Positions 1 to 11,560 of a DNA stretch of 64,000 bases are shown piece after piece. Numbering within the stretch: position 1 is the first letter of the stretch; every line of letters begins with the position of its first letter. Origin of the DNA: Brienomyrus brachyistius (lineage: Eukaryota > Chordata > Actinopteri > Osteoglossiformes > Mormyridae); contig NC_064536.1 of assembly GCF_023856365.1 (NCBI RefSeq), forward strand, positions 37,812,776 to 37,876,775, in the 5' to 3' direction. The notes beneath the pieces were generated by a model. The model made no database searches. It was not told the DNA's origin and saw only the letters and a program-made list of their open reading frames with translations. The position numbers and the translations under genes were made by a program.

Positions 1-486
1 ATACACCTCCCCCACATCTCTTGTATACCTCCTACACACCTCCTGTACACCTCCCATGTACCTCCTGCACACCTCTCATACACCTCCCACACATCTCTTG
101 CATACCTCCCACACACCTTCCATACACCTCCCGCACACGTCCTGTATACCTATCACACATCTCCTGTACACCTCCTACACACCTCCCATACATCTCCTGT
201 ACTCCTCCTACACACCTTCCATACACCTCCCGCACACGTCCTGTATACCTATCACACATCTCCTGTACACCTCCTACACACCTCCCATACATCTCCTGTA
301 CTCCTCCTACACACCTCCCATACATGTCCTGTACTCCTACACACCTCCCGTACACCTCCCATACATCTCCTGCACTCCTCCTACACACCTCCCGTACACC
401 TCCCACACATCTCCTGTACACCTCCTACACACCTCCCGTTCATCTCCCATACATCTCCCGGACACCTCCCACACACCTTTTGTATA
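1..486. repeat. Minisatellite, 11-bp unit with 99-bp higher-order period
   Basis: The stretch is built from an 11-bp unit of the form yacctccyrta (for example cacctcccata, catctcctgta). A longer period is visible: the segment starting catacacctcccgcacacg at 121 recurs at 220, which is 99 bp or nine units. Strand composition is strongly C/A versus G/T, so both strands stay open for more than 100 codons; these are not genes. The array runs off the left edge of the window. Confidence 0.85.
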
Positions 487-1066
487 TAGATACTACGAGT
501 CCCTTGAGAATCTGCATCCTGTCTCCACCATACTGCTGTCAGTGCTTTGTGCGTTATTCATTGAATAGCTATTCAGAAGTGCCTTTCTTCCTCAAGGCTT
601 TATGAGTATTGGCTCAGAGACTAAAGCAGACCCTAAGAAGAGTACCGCTGAAGAGGGCCGCAAAAGGGTGTCCCCATGTAGGAGAGAGGGATCAGGGCAT
701 GTAATTCAGCTGTCGTCCGACACCATGATGGTGACCCACTGATTAAGACGCGTTAAACAGCGCCGCAGTGCGAGTCCTTTCAGATTCCTCAGATGGCGTC
801 AGTAGTCACCTGTTTGCCTGCCGGCCTGTTATAGCTTATTGTTTATTATTAGAATTAAATTCACTGTCGGCTCACAATAGTGAGAAGGTGCGATCATGTG
901 AATAATTAACATTTGTTTTATCTGAGTGAAACCTTTGGCGTTTCAGACGGAAACCCTGCTGTCGTGATTGCATTTCCCTTAAGAGTGAAACACAGGTGTC
1001 ACACCCCATACCCACCAGCGTGAGGCGCTTACCCTGAGCCTGTCCTGCTCTCCCCTCCTCCTGCAG
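487..1066. other. Intronic sequence upstream of first visible dip2 exon
   Basis: No coding exon is recognised. The last 30 bases are a pyrimidine tract ending in ctcctcctgcag, the acceptor for the dip2 exon at 1067, so this stretch is most simply the 3' part of an upstream dip2 intron. Confidence 0.6.
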
Positions 1067-4000
1067 ATGTCCCACGCGGCTACCAGTGCCCTCTGCCGCT
1101 CGGTGAAGCTGCAGTGTGAGCTATACCCATCCCGCGAGGTAGCCATCTGCCTGGACCCCTACTGCGGCTTGGGCTTTGTTCTCTGGTGCCTTTGCAGGTC
1201 AGCGGCTCGGGGGACGTTAATAAAGCTCCTCTGGGCTTTCAGTGTGTGAGTTCTGCTGACGGTTCGAATGGCCGTCCTGCTCAGGTGCTGCTGTACCCAC
1301 GTGTCCCCTCCCTCTGTTTCAGTGTGTACTCTGGTCACCAGTCCATCCTGATCCCACCCTCGGAGCTGGAGGCCAACCCAGCGCTCTGGCTGCTGGCTGT
1401 CAGCCAGTACCGTGTGCGGGACACCTTCTGCTCGTACTCCGTCATGGAGCTGTGCACCAAAGGCCTGGGGCTGCAGACTGAGTCGCTCAAGGTAACTCTG
1501 TCCCCTGTGTGATGGGCATACAGCAGGGGGGTGTGGGCACCCCCAGCTTTACGCAGAGGGGGTGTAACAGCAGCGCATCAGGGCTGAGTTCTGGTTTGTC
1601 AGTAATGGAGAGAGAGAGTAGAGGCCACGTGCCTCCCCCCTCCCAGTGAGCTTGTCAAGAGGAGTGGTCTATTATGGGAGGGAGGTCAACCTGGTGTGGG
1701 GTCCCACGCGATCAGAGCGGGGTCTCGCACGATCAGAGCGGGGTGCCACGTGATCAGAGCGGGGTTCTGTTCTTCAGGCGTGAGAGGTGCCGTATTAAGG
1801 TTGTGTGGTACGTCCTGTGAGAGCGTCACTTTCAGCTCAGGTCTAAGCCCAGAAAGCCTCTGCATGGGGGCATTAGTCTAGAATCCTGCCAATCACGATG
1901 CCCTGTGACCTCCTACCTACCCTCCGTCCCTCCCCCTTCAGTCACGGGGCCTGGACCTGTCCCGCGTGAGGACCTGTGTGGTGGTGGCTGAGGAGAGGCC
2001 CAGGATAGCCCTCACCCAGTCCTTCTCCAAGCTCTTCAAGGACCTGGGCCTCCACCCGCGGGCAGTCAGCACCTCCTTCGGCTGCCGAGTCAACCTGGCC
2101 ATCTGCCTGCAGGTGGGTCTCATGGTCTCAGCGCGGGCGGGAGTCCGGGTCACTGTGGGGCATCACACGCGTCTTGTACAATCCGTGATCTCTTTGGGGC
2201 TCGAGGAGAATAATGGAGAATAAGGCCATGGAGGACGGGGCTCGTCAGCCGGCTCTCAGACTGCCGCCCCACACAGGCAGATCGGCCCGGAACACAGGCG
2301 CTTGCTGCCTCCTGGCCCGCTGGATCAGGGACTCCCTCCGCCTCGGGGTGCGGGCTGGTGTTCGGGGAGTAATGTCTGATCACAGCTGACTTTAATGCTG
2401 TACACCACACGATGGCTCGCTTTGATGATGCATGAAGGGTGCCACCTTGCCCCCGTGTCCAAGACAACGCCCATAGGTTCTTTTTGCTGGGTCACGGGGA
2501 TGGGGGTGGGTTTGTTTTATTTGGTCTTAGGTGTTACGTCACATCTTCCACATTTGACATTTTTGCTTTTTTTTTGTTTCTGTTTTTGTTCGCTTTCTGC
2601 ACCCCCCCACGCCCGTGTCTCTCACACTCCCCCCCTCCCCTCCCCGCTGCTATAGCCACACAGGCTGGGGAAGATGGCTGACCAGGTAGGGAATTCTCCC
2701 AGGCCTCCTGCCACCCCCTCAGTTCCCCCCCCGGGGCAGGATAAGGGGCATGGGGTGCCTCTTTGCGAGCAGGGAGGCCGTGGACGCGCGGGGCTCAGTC
2801 GCTGTGACTGTCGTTTCTATGGCTCCGTGCAGGAGGCCTGGTCTCAAACCCCCAATATACCAAGGCAGGGGTTCGCACAGCTCACAGGGTCCGAGACGCT
2901 TCCTCCTCTGTAGATGCCGGGCATGAAAGGCAGCAGCAAAGTCTGGGAAAGCGAGATACTACAGCCAGGAGATTTCATTATTTTTAATGACTGACACAGC
3001 AGCAGAGTTCAGGTGTGGCTCTACCTTTGAGTTCCGGGGCTTCAGTGACTCTTGGTTAATGGCCAGCACCGCCGCTCCCTGGCACCGCGACCCTGCCCCT
3101 CCCCCGCCTCCCCGCACTGCTCCCTAATAGGCCAGCCCCGCTGACGCCTGCTCTGCTGCTCTTTGGGGCCCCCTGGTGGTGACACTGGTGCTTCTGTGCA
3201 GTCTTCCATGTCTTGATTGATTTCTCGGTCTGCTTGGGTTTTTTTTTTGCTGTTAAGTCTGAGGCTCCGCCGTGCTTTGCCAGATGTGACTAGAAAACAC
3301 ACACGCTCACCCATCTGGCCCGTTGGTGGGGTAAGAGGGGCGGCCTCTCTCGCTGTACAGGTGGCTGTGGGCCACTGATCCACGTGATGTCACTTTCTGC
3401 AGCCTCAGTGCCTCCTGTGCTGTGCTCTCTGAGCCCCCGGTGTATGTGGCTGGCTGGAACTACCCTGGTCTCCTATTTGGGCTCATACCCCCCCCATGAT
3501 CCCCTTTTTAAACCCCCCCCCCCCCCCTTCCGGCATGCTTGGTCCAGCCTGCTCTGTCCGTCCTGGTTGTGGAATCTGGGTGATTCAGTCACTTCTCCTT
3601 TCTCTGTGACTGGGGGGTCTTTTTGTCTTCTGCTTGCTGGCTGCCCCATGGGTCACCCTTCATTTATCGGGCTTCTTCATGCAGCTTCAGAACCGTCATG
3701 GTGGGTCCGATGGACCCGAGAGTCGCTCTTTTGCTGTGTAGTTCCCCAGTTCCAGTCCTGGGGGACCAGAATCCAGCTCAGCGTGTAGATGTCCCTGTTC
3801 AAACATATTTGTATCAGCTAATTACCAGGAAATCTGCAAACTTTGTTGAATTCTGGCTCTCCAGCACTAGAACTGGGGAACTATGCGGTACAGTGACAGT
3901 ATGACAGGTTGTGAATTAGTACCCTAACATACACTGTACTGTGACCACATTATGATCAGTCTGTTCGGTGATCAGTTACTGGATTGTCATCAGTTTGCTC

Positions 4001-7000
4001 TGTTACTCGTGTGGTGACGTTTGGTGTTTAACCCGCTAGTGCTGCAGGGGACCCTGTGATAGACGGATCACGTGACGTGACAGTGACCCGGTGCCGCTTT
4101 GCCTTTCAGGGCACCTCGGGACCAGATCCCACCACGGTGTACGTCGACATGCGGGCCCTGAGGCATGACAGGTGAGCCCGGACGCCCTCCCCCCCCCGGC
4201 CAGAGCAGAGCAGCCCTAACCACATCAACTGGTTTAGACAGTGGCTTAGAAGACCAACCAAGGATAGATGAAGTGTTTGACAGCAGGTCTCAGATCTGAG
4301 TCCTTCTGCTGAACCCGTGGATAGGAAGCCAAAGGAAGCCTGGGTGTGAGTGTGACTTAAAGGATGATGGCTGATAATCCGGCATTTTCTATTGGTCCGC
4401 TCGTTCCATGGCGTTGCTCCTCGGGTCACACATGTCGGCTTATCTTTAATCCTCTCGATGATGCCGAGTCCCCCGGGCCCTGTCATGATGATGTTAAATG
4501 CAATATCTTAGTGGCCCGTCTTCTGTTTGAATGAGAGTGAAGGTGGCCTGGGATCTGTTTCACATGCTGCTCTCCTCTGGCACAGGGTTCGACTGGTGGA
4601 GAGAGGATCACCGCACAGCCTGCCCCTCATGGAATCCGGGAAGGTGAGCCTCCCCCCCAGTCTGAGGGACGCAGCTTATTAAGCAATCGCCTAAGATGGC
4701 TCCTGAATATAAGCTGATGGTTTGATGTGTCATCCTTCAGATTCTGCCCGGAGTCCGGATCATCATTGCTAACCCGGAGACCAAGGGCCCCCTGGGGGAC
4801 TCTCACCTCGGGGAGGTCCGATAAGCTTGTTTTGCAAACAGTTTCTGTGGTGTAGATCCGGCCACGTGTCGCTAACCCCCCTCCGGCCTCCCCGTAGATC
4901 TGGGTGCAGAGCGGACACAATGCCAGCGGCTACTTCACGGTGTATGGTGACGAGTCCCTGCAGTCGGACCACTTCAGCTCGCGGCTGAGCTTCGGCGACA
5001 CGCAGACGGTGTGGGCCCGCACCGGCTACCTGGGCTTCCTGCGGCGCACTGAGCTGACGGACGCCAGCGGAGGTGGGTACGGGCCGGGCCGGGCCAGACT
5101 GTCCTCTCAGAACAGGGCGACAGATTAGGGTAAATTTAGTACGGTACAGAGAACAGAATTTGTTTTTAAATGATCAATTATTAAAACTAGGGTTAGTGCT
5201 AGGGTTATAAATCGGTGTGCTCATATTACCAACCAATATGAGCTTATTTAAAATAAATTGGTGTCTGCGTTTATAACTGCCAATAAATGACAATTAAAAA
5301 CAGGTAGAGAGATGGAAGACGGATCCTTCACCCATGTTAGGAGTGCTGCTGTTGTGTAGTTTGTCCACCAAAGGGCACACTGCAGCCGCCCTGCACACCT
5401 GATTGGAATGCAGCAAATCACGTTTTCCCTGGCAGGCTCTCAGTCACACACCTCCTTTAACGTCCATTAGTGGTACAGTCGAACCTCGTTACTACGTACA
5501 AGACGGGATATCAAAAACATGTACGTTATAAGCATAGAACGTTGTAACCGCAAGATGGATGAAAGAACTCACGAAATATCATGTAAATGATAAAACTTTA
5601 ATAGAACAGACCCTTAAATTTACTACAAAACAAACGAACACATTATTACATGTTAAATAATTCGACAAAGCTCATTTGGATCCTTGAAAATTTCCTTAAA
5701 TTACTCACGATTACTTGGTGCCGGCCGGCGATAAACGGCAACGAAAATACACAACGGCTGGTCAAAATGGATTTTTAAAATAAACATTCGCATCCAAATT
5801 GGCATTTGGCCTGAAAATATTAATGATATTATGATATTAAATCATAAAATCCTTTACTTCCATTATTATTCTGAATTCACAATTACCGGCATGACCGGTA
5901 TTTCAAAAGGTTTAATAAACAAAGAATACGCACACAACACCTAACAAGCCATTACTACGCAGTCCAGTAACGATCGGTCAAGGCAACTCATTTAACGCGG
6001 GCAGTTACAACGCGATAGACAAATGTGCATTGTTGGGCGAAGATCAGGTAGATGTAGCGACACAAGTTGTGGTGGGAGGGGAGAGCGCTGTACATTGTAA
6101 CGATGGTTAGTTTTCGTATTTCTAGAAATTTGGATGTTGTATCGAAGTTTACGCTGTAAGGGTGTACGCTGTAAACAATGGCTGCTATTGGAATAATACA
6201 TAGGCTAAAAACGGGAATTAGAAACCTACACGTTGAAAAGGTGAAAACGTTGTATCCGGGGTACGTAGTAACGAGGTTCGACTGTAGTACACTACAGTTT
6301 ATAATGGATCCAAATATATACACGCAAATGTTTTTATACATTTGACCCTATTATCAAAACCAATATTTTGTTGTATTTTATATATTTATGACAATAAAAA
6401 GTTTATTTTTAAAGTACATTATGTAATTTTATCTTGGTGAGGACTGCACATAAATGTTGGAAAATATTTATGTAATGTATTTTTGAAAAAAAAAAATTTA
6501 ATCAGTACTGGTAAATCCCCCAAACACAATTAGGAACAGTTGCAAACCAAAACCAATGTATCTGTCGACTTGTGTGGATAACACAACCTGAGCTGCTGAT
6601 TTGCACATTATAAAAATGAATATGTAAAACATTTAAAAATCAAAAAGATAACAACATAACAATCACAATGAACTAAATCCAGTGTTCATACCTCGTATTT
6701 GTAGCGATTAAGACCCCTATAGCCTTCATTATTTTTTTTTTTAGCTCTGCCTGAATTTCCTGGTAAAAGCACACTGAAATGATGTTTGTCTCAAATGAGT
6801 TAACATGTTTGCTTGCGTTTCAGCAGCCAACAGAGTCTTGGTCTCATTAACTACTCTCTCTTCAGTGCTGATGTACTTTATTGGGAACCAAATTCCAAAT
6901 TTCCAAACCCCTGATGACTGATTATGTTCCAAACTTTACACAATGAAAATATGTATGATTACAGCCCTAATGGCAGGCTATCACACTGTGCGGTTTGTCC

Positions 7001-8278
7001 AATCAGATCGGCACGACGCCCTTTATGTGGTGGGGGCTCTGGATGAGGCCATGGAGCTCAGGGGCATGCGGTACCATCCGATCGACATCGAGACGTCAGT
7101 GATCCGAACCCACAAGAGCATTACGGAATGGTGAGGAACCGGAATAACAGCAAGATTGGCCCAGGTCTGGGGTGCAAAACATGGGGTGGTTAAACGCACA
7201 TCGGTCAGGATATCAGGATGTAACAATTAGAGGTGAACCGATTGTATCAGGCAGCTATCGGGATCGGCCAGTACAGCAGCAATCGGCCATTGATCAAAGG
7301 TTAAAAATAAGCTGATATTTACCTCCGATAATTGCCTTTAAAACGATGACCCATATTGCTATACACACCCGTATACTACCCAGTTAGAAAATGTCTGTTG
7401 TGTGGAATTATTTTAACATTGTAAGAAATCCATTTTGTGAACATTACTCTGCTGAAATTTCACGAGGAGGATCTAGTAATAGCCATTTCAACACCAAGAG
7501 TGTTGAAGAGCCAAGAGTATAAAAGTATCCCAGAAAAACAAATGTGTTCCAACAAAGAAGGCTGCAGACCTGCCAAATAATGCTGGTCTGCCAGTAACCA
7601 ATAGCAAAAGAAAATTCAGTGTAGAAAAGATTTTACTCAGAAAATTACGGAGCTCATCACACTTGATGATCAGCCTTTCTCGTTTGATAAAACGTATACA
7701 GTTATAGAATATACTGCTCTGCGGTTTGGTGTGATTTTCATATTTTTGGAATGTAATTAATTTATTTTAAAATTTATTTGGATGGAGTGTACTTTTAAAC
7801 TTATTTAAGCAGAACCTCCCAAGCAATTGGTATCATATTGGTCTAGTTTTTGAAACAATCAGCTGTCAGCCAGAAATTTCCTTTTTGATACGTCACTACT
7901 AGTAATGATGCAGAGTATTTCATAGGGCAGAGAAAGCCATGGACGTTCAGTGTGGCCCAAAACGCTCTGCAGCGCATCCTCAGTGCTTATCAAAGTGGTT
8001 ACTTTGATTACTGCTTGTGTCGCAGCGCGGTCTTCACCTGGACCAACCTGCTGGTGGTGGTCGTGGAGCTGGACGGCTCAGAGCAGGAGGCGTTGGACCT
8101 GGTGCCACTGGTGACCAACTCCGTGCTGGAGGAGCACTACCTGATCGTGGGCGTGGTGGTGGTTGTGGACGTGGGCGTCATCCCCATCAACTCGCGTGGC
8201 GAGAAACAGCGCATGCACCTGCGAGACGGCTTCCTGGCCGACCAACTGGACCCCATCTATGTGGCCTACAACATGTAG
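1067..8278 (+). CDS. dip2c: DIP2 family protein (disco-interacting protein 2), best match DIP2C; 3' part, 405 aa
   Basis: Exons, all with AG acceptors and GT donors in matching phase: 1067-1197, 1323-1491, 1942-2112, 4110-4171, 4586-4643, 4741-4815, 4898-5072, 7007-7130 and 8026-8278 (TAG at 8276). They total 1218 nt and encode 405 aa. The product is the C-terminal part of the second AMP-binding (FAAL-like) domain of DIP2. Visible landmarks are VYSGHQSILIPP, the adenylate-forming-type loop WARTGYLGFLRRTELTD and the family-diagnostic C-terminus FLADQLDPIYVAYNM. DIP2 proteins carry an N-terminal DMAP1-binding domain and two adenylate-forming domains; they are linked to fatty-acid and diacylglycerol metabolism and neuronal morphology. 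Paralogue choice rests on IETSVIRTHKS and EQEALDLVPLVTN, closer to DIP2C than DIP2A or DIP2B from memory. The 5' exons lie left of the window. Confidence 0.93.
2113..4109 (+). other. dip2c intron (about 2 kb) holding one candidate microexon
   Basis: It lies between constitutive exons ending at 2112 and starting at 4110. Apart from the 30-nt candidate exon at 2656-2685, it contains poly-C and poly-T runs (about 2570, 3240, 3515) and no recognisable gene or transposon. Confidence 0.6.
2656..2685 (+). CDS. dip2c: Candidate 30-nt alternative microexon of dip2c
   Basis: A long pyrimidine tract ends in ctgctatag at 2655; 30 nt follow that translate PHRLGKMADQ, then the donor cag|gtaggg. The segment starts and ends in phase 0, exactly as the flanking constitutive exons do (2112 ends after LQ, 4110 starts GTSG), so inclusion would add ten residues without shifting frame. 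The splice sites and phase are seen directly; use of the exon is inferred. Confidence 0.5.
5073..5475 (+). other. dip2c intron, left of pogo-like MITE
   Basis: This is the intronic sequence after the exon ending at 5072 (donor gtgggt). No further coding or repeat signal is recognised. Confidence 0.5.
5476..6284. mobile_element. Pogo/Tigger-like non-autonomous DNA transposon (809 bp)
   Basis: The left end reads cagtcgaacctcgttacta followed by cgta, and the right end is its reverse complement, tacg then tagtaacgaggttcgactg, so terminal inverted repeats of about 23 bp are near perfect. Both ends are flanked by TA (5474-5475 and 6285-6286), the target duplication of Tc1/mariner-pogo elements, and the CAG...CCTCG terminus resembles Tigger ends. 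No transposase ORF is recognised inside, so it is a MITE-type derivative. It sits in the dip2c intron between exons at 5072 and 7007. Confidence 0.8.
6287..7006 (+). other. AT-rich dip2c intron
   Basis: AT-rich sequence between the pogo-like element and the acceptor aatcag at 7001-7006. No gene, repeat or RNA is recognised. Confidence 0.5.
7228..7901 (+). mobile_element. Decayed hAT element with BED zinc-finger transposase remnant
   Basis: On the plus strand around 7396-7510 a translation reads VWNYFNIVRNPF, then a Cys near CEHYSAEISRGG, the look of a BED finger of ZBED-type hAT transposases. Around 7640-7690 a second piece reads KITELITLDDQPFS, the conserved motif after the BED finger in the same family. 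The ends, tagaggtgaaccg and (reversed) tagtagtgacgta, are weakly inverted. Flanking 8-mers gtaacaat (7220) and gtaatgat (7902) match at 6 of 8 positions, as expected for an old 8-bp hAT duplication. The frame is broken in several places. It lies in the last dip2c intron. Confidence 0.6.
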
Positions 8279-9790
8279 AGCAAGATGATGCGAACAAAGG
8301 ATCAGGGCAGCAAGAGGAGTAAAGGACCCAGCAGAAAGCTGTCCACTTCAGCGCCCAATCAAAATGCACCCAGGAATTGGAGAGGATGGTTTGGTCTCCT
8401 TGGTGTCTGAGGCTTGGGAGACGAGGACTGGATCAGTCTCACATCTTATACGACTGGCGGGGAGACAGAGACCCCAGTGTGTGAGGCACTGCTTCTCTCT
8501 CGCTCGGGTTTGGCTTTTTTTTTTGTGTCTGACGTTTTATCTTTTAATCTCTGGCCGCATTTTTCCTTTCTTTTTTTTTATTTTTAAGAAAATCTGTCCT
8601 CTAAGAGGTGAGGGTGTTTTTAAATACCGTGTTTTACGGCGTTTGATGTTTGTGGAACATGCTACAACATGCTACGGGAACAGATACACCACCATGAAAG
8701 GCCATGTCCTTAAAGATTGTGAGCAGGTGTCACATGTCTGTTGAATGTCTGTTGTGTTCCCAAAATTCTATTGCATTTTCTGCCCCCCCAGGTTTATGAG
8801 CCGAGGACACCCCCATTTCCCGAATCTTCCTTTCATAGTGTCACATGACCACAAAGGAAGAGGGGATGTCAGGCTGGGTCATATCATGTAATTATGTACA
8901 AAACTTAATTTATTTCGCTATCTTTAGAGGTTTCTGAGGGGAGACATTTTTAAGGACGTTTCACCCTCTGAATCTGTCTCAATATAACACAGAATCTCAC
9001 ACTGAATGAATGATATTGAATATTGAGTATATATATGAATATAAATATATAAATAAAAACAAATATATCTATATCTATAAAGAGCCCCAGGTCACAGCAG
9101 TAACTGGCTAGTTCCTGGTAGCATGGAGTCTCTCATAGGTGGAGCTGAATTTGCTGTGTTGTTGGGGTGCTGCATGTGCAAGTCAGAGGGCATTTAAATC
9201 GCCCCCAAGGGAGACAGAAACAGTAGGATTGGACCTTTGAACTGGGGGGAGGAGAAGTTTATGTACTGAGTGCCAAGGTGGACCAGAAGCGTGCCTGTTA
9301 GAGATTCGGGAAGGGCCAGTCCAGACAGAGCAGTGCAGAATTCTGATGGGCCCGTCACCTTGTCTACTCGTGATCTGAGCGAATGTCCCCTGCTCATCGC
9401 AGGATTCCAGACAAGGTGAGCAGAGCAGCGAACACCTTGCAATACATTCTGGGAAACGTAGGCATGGTGATGGAGCTCCAATTCGCCCAATGGGGCCTCA
9501 GATTCACCACTGATGAGGCAGGTGCTCTGCTGGCCGCGTCAGGGGCCCCTTCAAGGGGTTGGGGGCCAGTCTGATAAGTGGCGGGGGACCATCGGGATCA
9601 CTTTGCTGCTGCGGGGAGTGTAGCCTTTTCACAGAGCCTGACCGAGTGGGTTTATGCGAGCTGTGTCACACGTTTCCTGTTTTTTTTTCCTGTTTGTTTT
9701 TGTTGTTCCTGTTTTAATATGTCTTACGGTTTGTTTTGGAAGCACTGATGATGTCAATCCCAATAAAGGAGATTTTTTTTTTTCCTATTC
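8279..9790 (+). other. dip2c: dip2c 3' untranslated region
   Basis: Follows the TAG at 8276. It includes poly-T stretches (8515-8590), an AT-rich segment with a possible early signal (aaataaaaac near 9050) and a stronger candidate polyadenylation signal at 9762. No other gene is recognised. Confidence 0.55.
9762..9767 (+). terminator. Candidate polyadenylation signal AATAAA for dip2c
   Basis: AATAAA in the context ccaataaagga, followed 8 bases later by a T run that could serve as the downstream element. It lies 1.5 kb past the dip2c stop codon, within the usual range for vertebrate 3' UTRs. Confidence 0.45.
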
Positions 9791-10851
9791 GTCAGAGATT
9801 TTGTGCACGCGTCATTTCCACTTGACCTTTGACCTCGAGGCTGTGTGTGTCCACAGCATCTGTAAATAGTGACTGGATGAAAGTGCATCTACGAATACGT
9901 CTACAGGGTAACACTTTAGGGATACAAATAATGTAGTATTAAGCTACTACTTATGTATTTTATTAACTACAAACTAAGTGTTAGTTACATTCTGATCTCA
10001 AGAAGTTAGTGGTACACTGCTTTAGAGTGAAATGTTTTAAAATCATAATTACTGATTGACATTAAGAGAAATATTGTCAATATAGCAGAAAATGTGTGTT
10101 CTGTAAAGTAGGTTTTCATGAAAAAGTTTCCCAGTCCATTATTTTAAAGCCTCTACAGTAAACTTCCAAACTAGTGAGTGTAATAGTCAGTATATCACAT
10201 GGTATTGACCTTTCTAACAGAATAATTGACATTGACAAAATAAATTGTCAACATGGCAGAAAATGCATTATATTAGCAACACTGATTAGTGTAAAAAAGG
10301 GCATTACTTTAAAAACTAAACAGTAAAATACCGTGAAACTCAGGATATTGTTAAGCTTAAATATTGTTGAATGGTGCAGCCAAAATCGATGATTCCTAAA
10401 AAAAATGAATGAATACAGATTTGTTTAAAAATATAGAGTAGTCTCTTAGATATTACCGCCATGGAAAAAATTAAGAAATCAAACACATTGACTTGCACTC
10501 AGATTGCACCCAACCATTTCCGTACCAACTCTAAAAATTTAATTATGACGGTTTTTTTCATAACAGAAAAATGACATCTTGAAAACCTTCTGTGAGCCTT
10601 CAGTTTGGCAAACACAGTGCCCTCTACAGGTTTCTGTTGAAACAGCACCTCCTGTGTAGGTGGCACAGATCCTGTGAATGAGAAACTGCTGAACAAGAAA
10701 CTAACTTCAGCCTAATTGCTGGTTGCACGGGACTGGTAAGTGTCACACTACTACTTAAATACAGTAGGTACAACAGGAAATGATCCCCTTACAGCTACCC
10801 TTGCAAATAGAAATATGACGTCAGTACAAGTAAGGAAGAAGCTACACATCC
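9791..10851. other. AT-rich intergenic sequence
   Basis: No gene is recognised. It contains agggtaacactttaggg (about 9905), a short motif shared with the ends of common fish DNA repeats, but no matching opposite end was found. Confidence 0.4.
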
Positions 10852-11560
10852 GGGCCCCCTGAGAAAATGTCACCTTGGGCCCCCTGAGAAAATGTCCCCT
10901 TGGGCCCCCTGAGAAAATGTCACCTTGGGCCCCCTGAGAAAATGTCACCTTGGGCCCCCTGAGAAAATGCTGCCTTGGGCCCCCTGAGAAAATGTCGCCT
11001 TGGGCCCCCTGAGAAAATGCCGCCTTGGGCCCCCTGAGAAAATGTCACCTTGGGTCCCCTGAGAAAATGCCGCCTTGGGCCCCCTGAGAAAATGTCACCT
11101 TGGGCCCCCTGAGAAAATGCTGCCTTGGGCCCCCTGAGAAAATGTCACCTTGGGCCCCCTGAGAAAATGTCACCTTGGGCCCCCTGAGAAAATGCTGCCT
11201 TGGGCCCCCTGAGAAAATGCCGCCTTGGGCCCCCTGAGAAAATGTCACCTTGGGCCCCCTGAGAAAATGTCACCTTGGGCCCCCTGAGAAAATGTCACCT
11301 TGGGCCCCCTGAGAAAATGTCACCTTGGGCCCCCTGAGAAAATGTCACCTTGGGCCCCCTGAGAAAATGCTGCCTTGGGCCCCCTGAGAAAATGCCGCCT
11401 TGGGCCCCCTGAGAAAATGTCACCTTGGGCCCCCTGAGAAAATGCTGCCTTGGGCCCCCTGAGAAAATGTCACCTTGGGCCCCCTGAGAAAATGTCGCCT
11501 TGGGCCCCCTGAGAAAATGCCGCCTTGGGTCCCCTGAGAAAATGTCCCCTTGGGTCCCCT
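10852..11560. repeat. Minisatellite, 25-bp unit, about 28 copies
   Basis: Each unit contains gggccccctgagaaaatg followed by a variable ytrcc core (gtcacctt, gctgcctt, gccgcctt, gtcgcctt, gtcccctt). Unit starts are spaced exactly 25 bp (for example gagaaaatgt at 10861, 10886, 10911). Because 25 is not a multiple of three, three successive units give a 25-residue peptide period on the minus strand, leaving long open frames that are not genes. The array lies between dip2c and the solo LTR. Confidence 0.95.

Noticed and set aside
21..605. Overlapping open frames of 130-194 codons on both strands
   Set aside because: They are translations of the 11-bp minisatellite with strongly biased composition; no domain or start context.
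10852..11560. Regular 25-bp repeats resembling a CRISPR array, and long minus-strand ORFs
   Set aside because: Units are directly adjacent with no spacers, the genome is vertebrate, and the ORFs only reflect the repeat.
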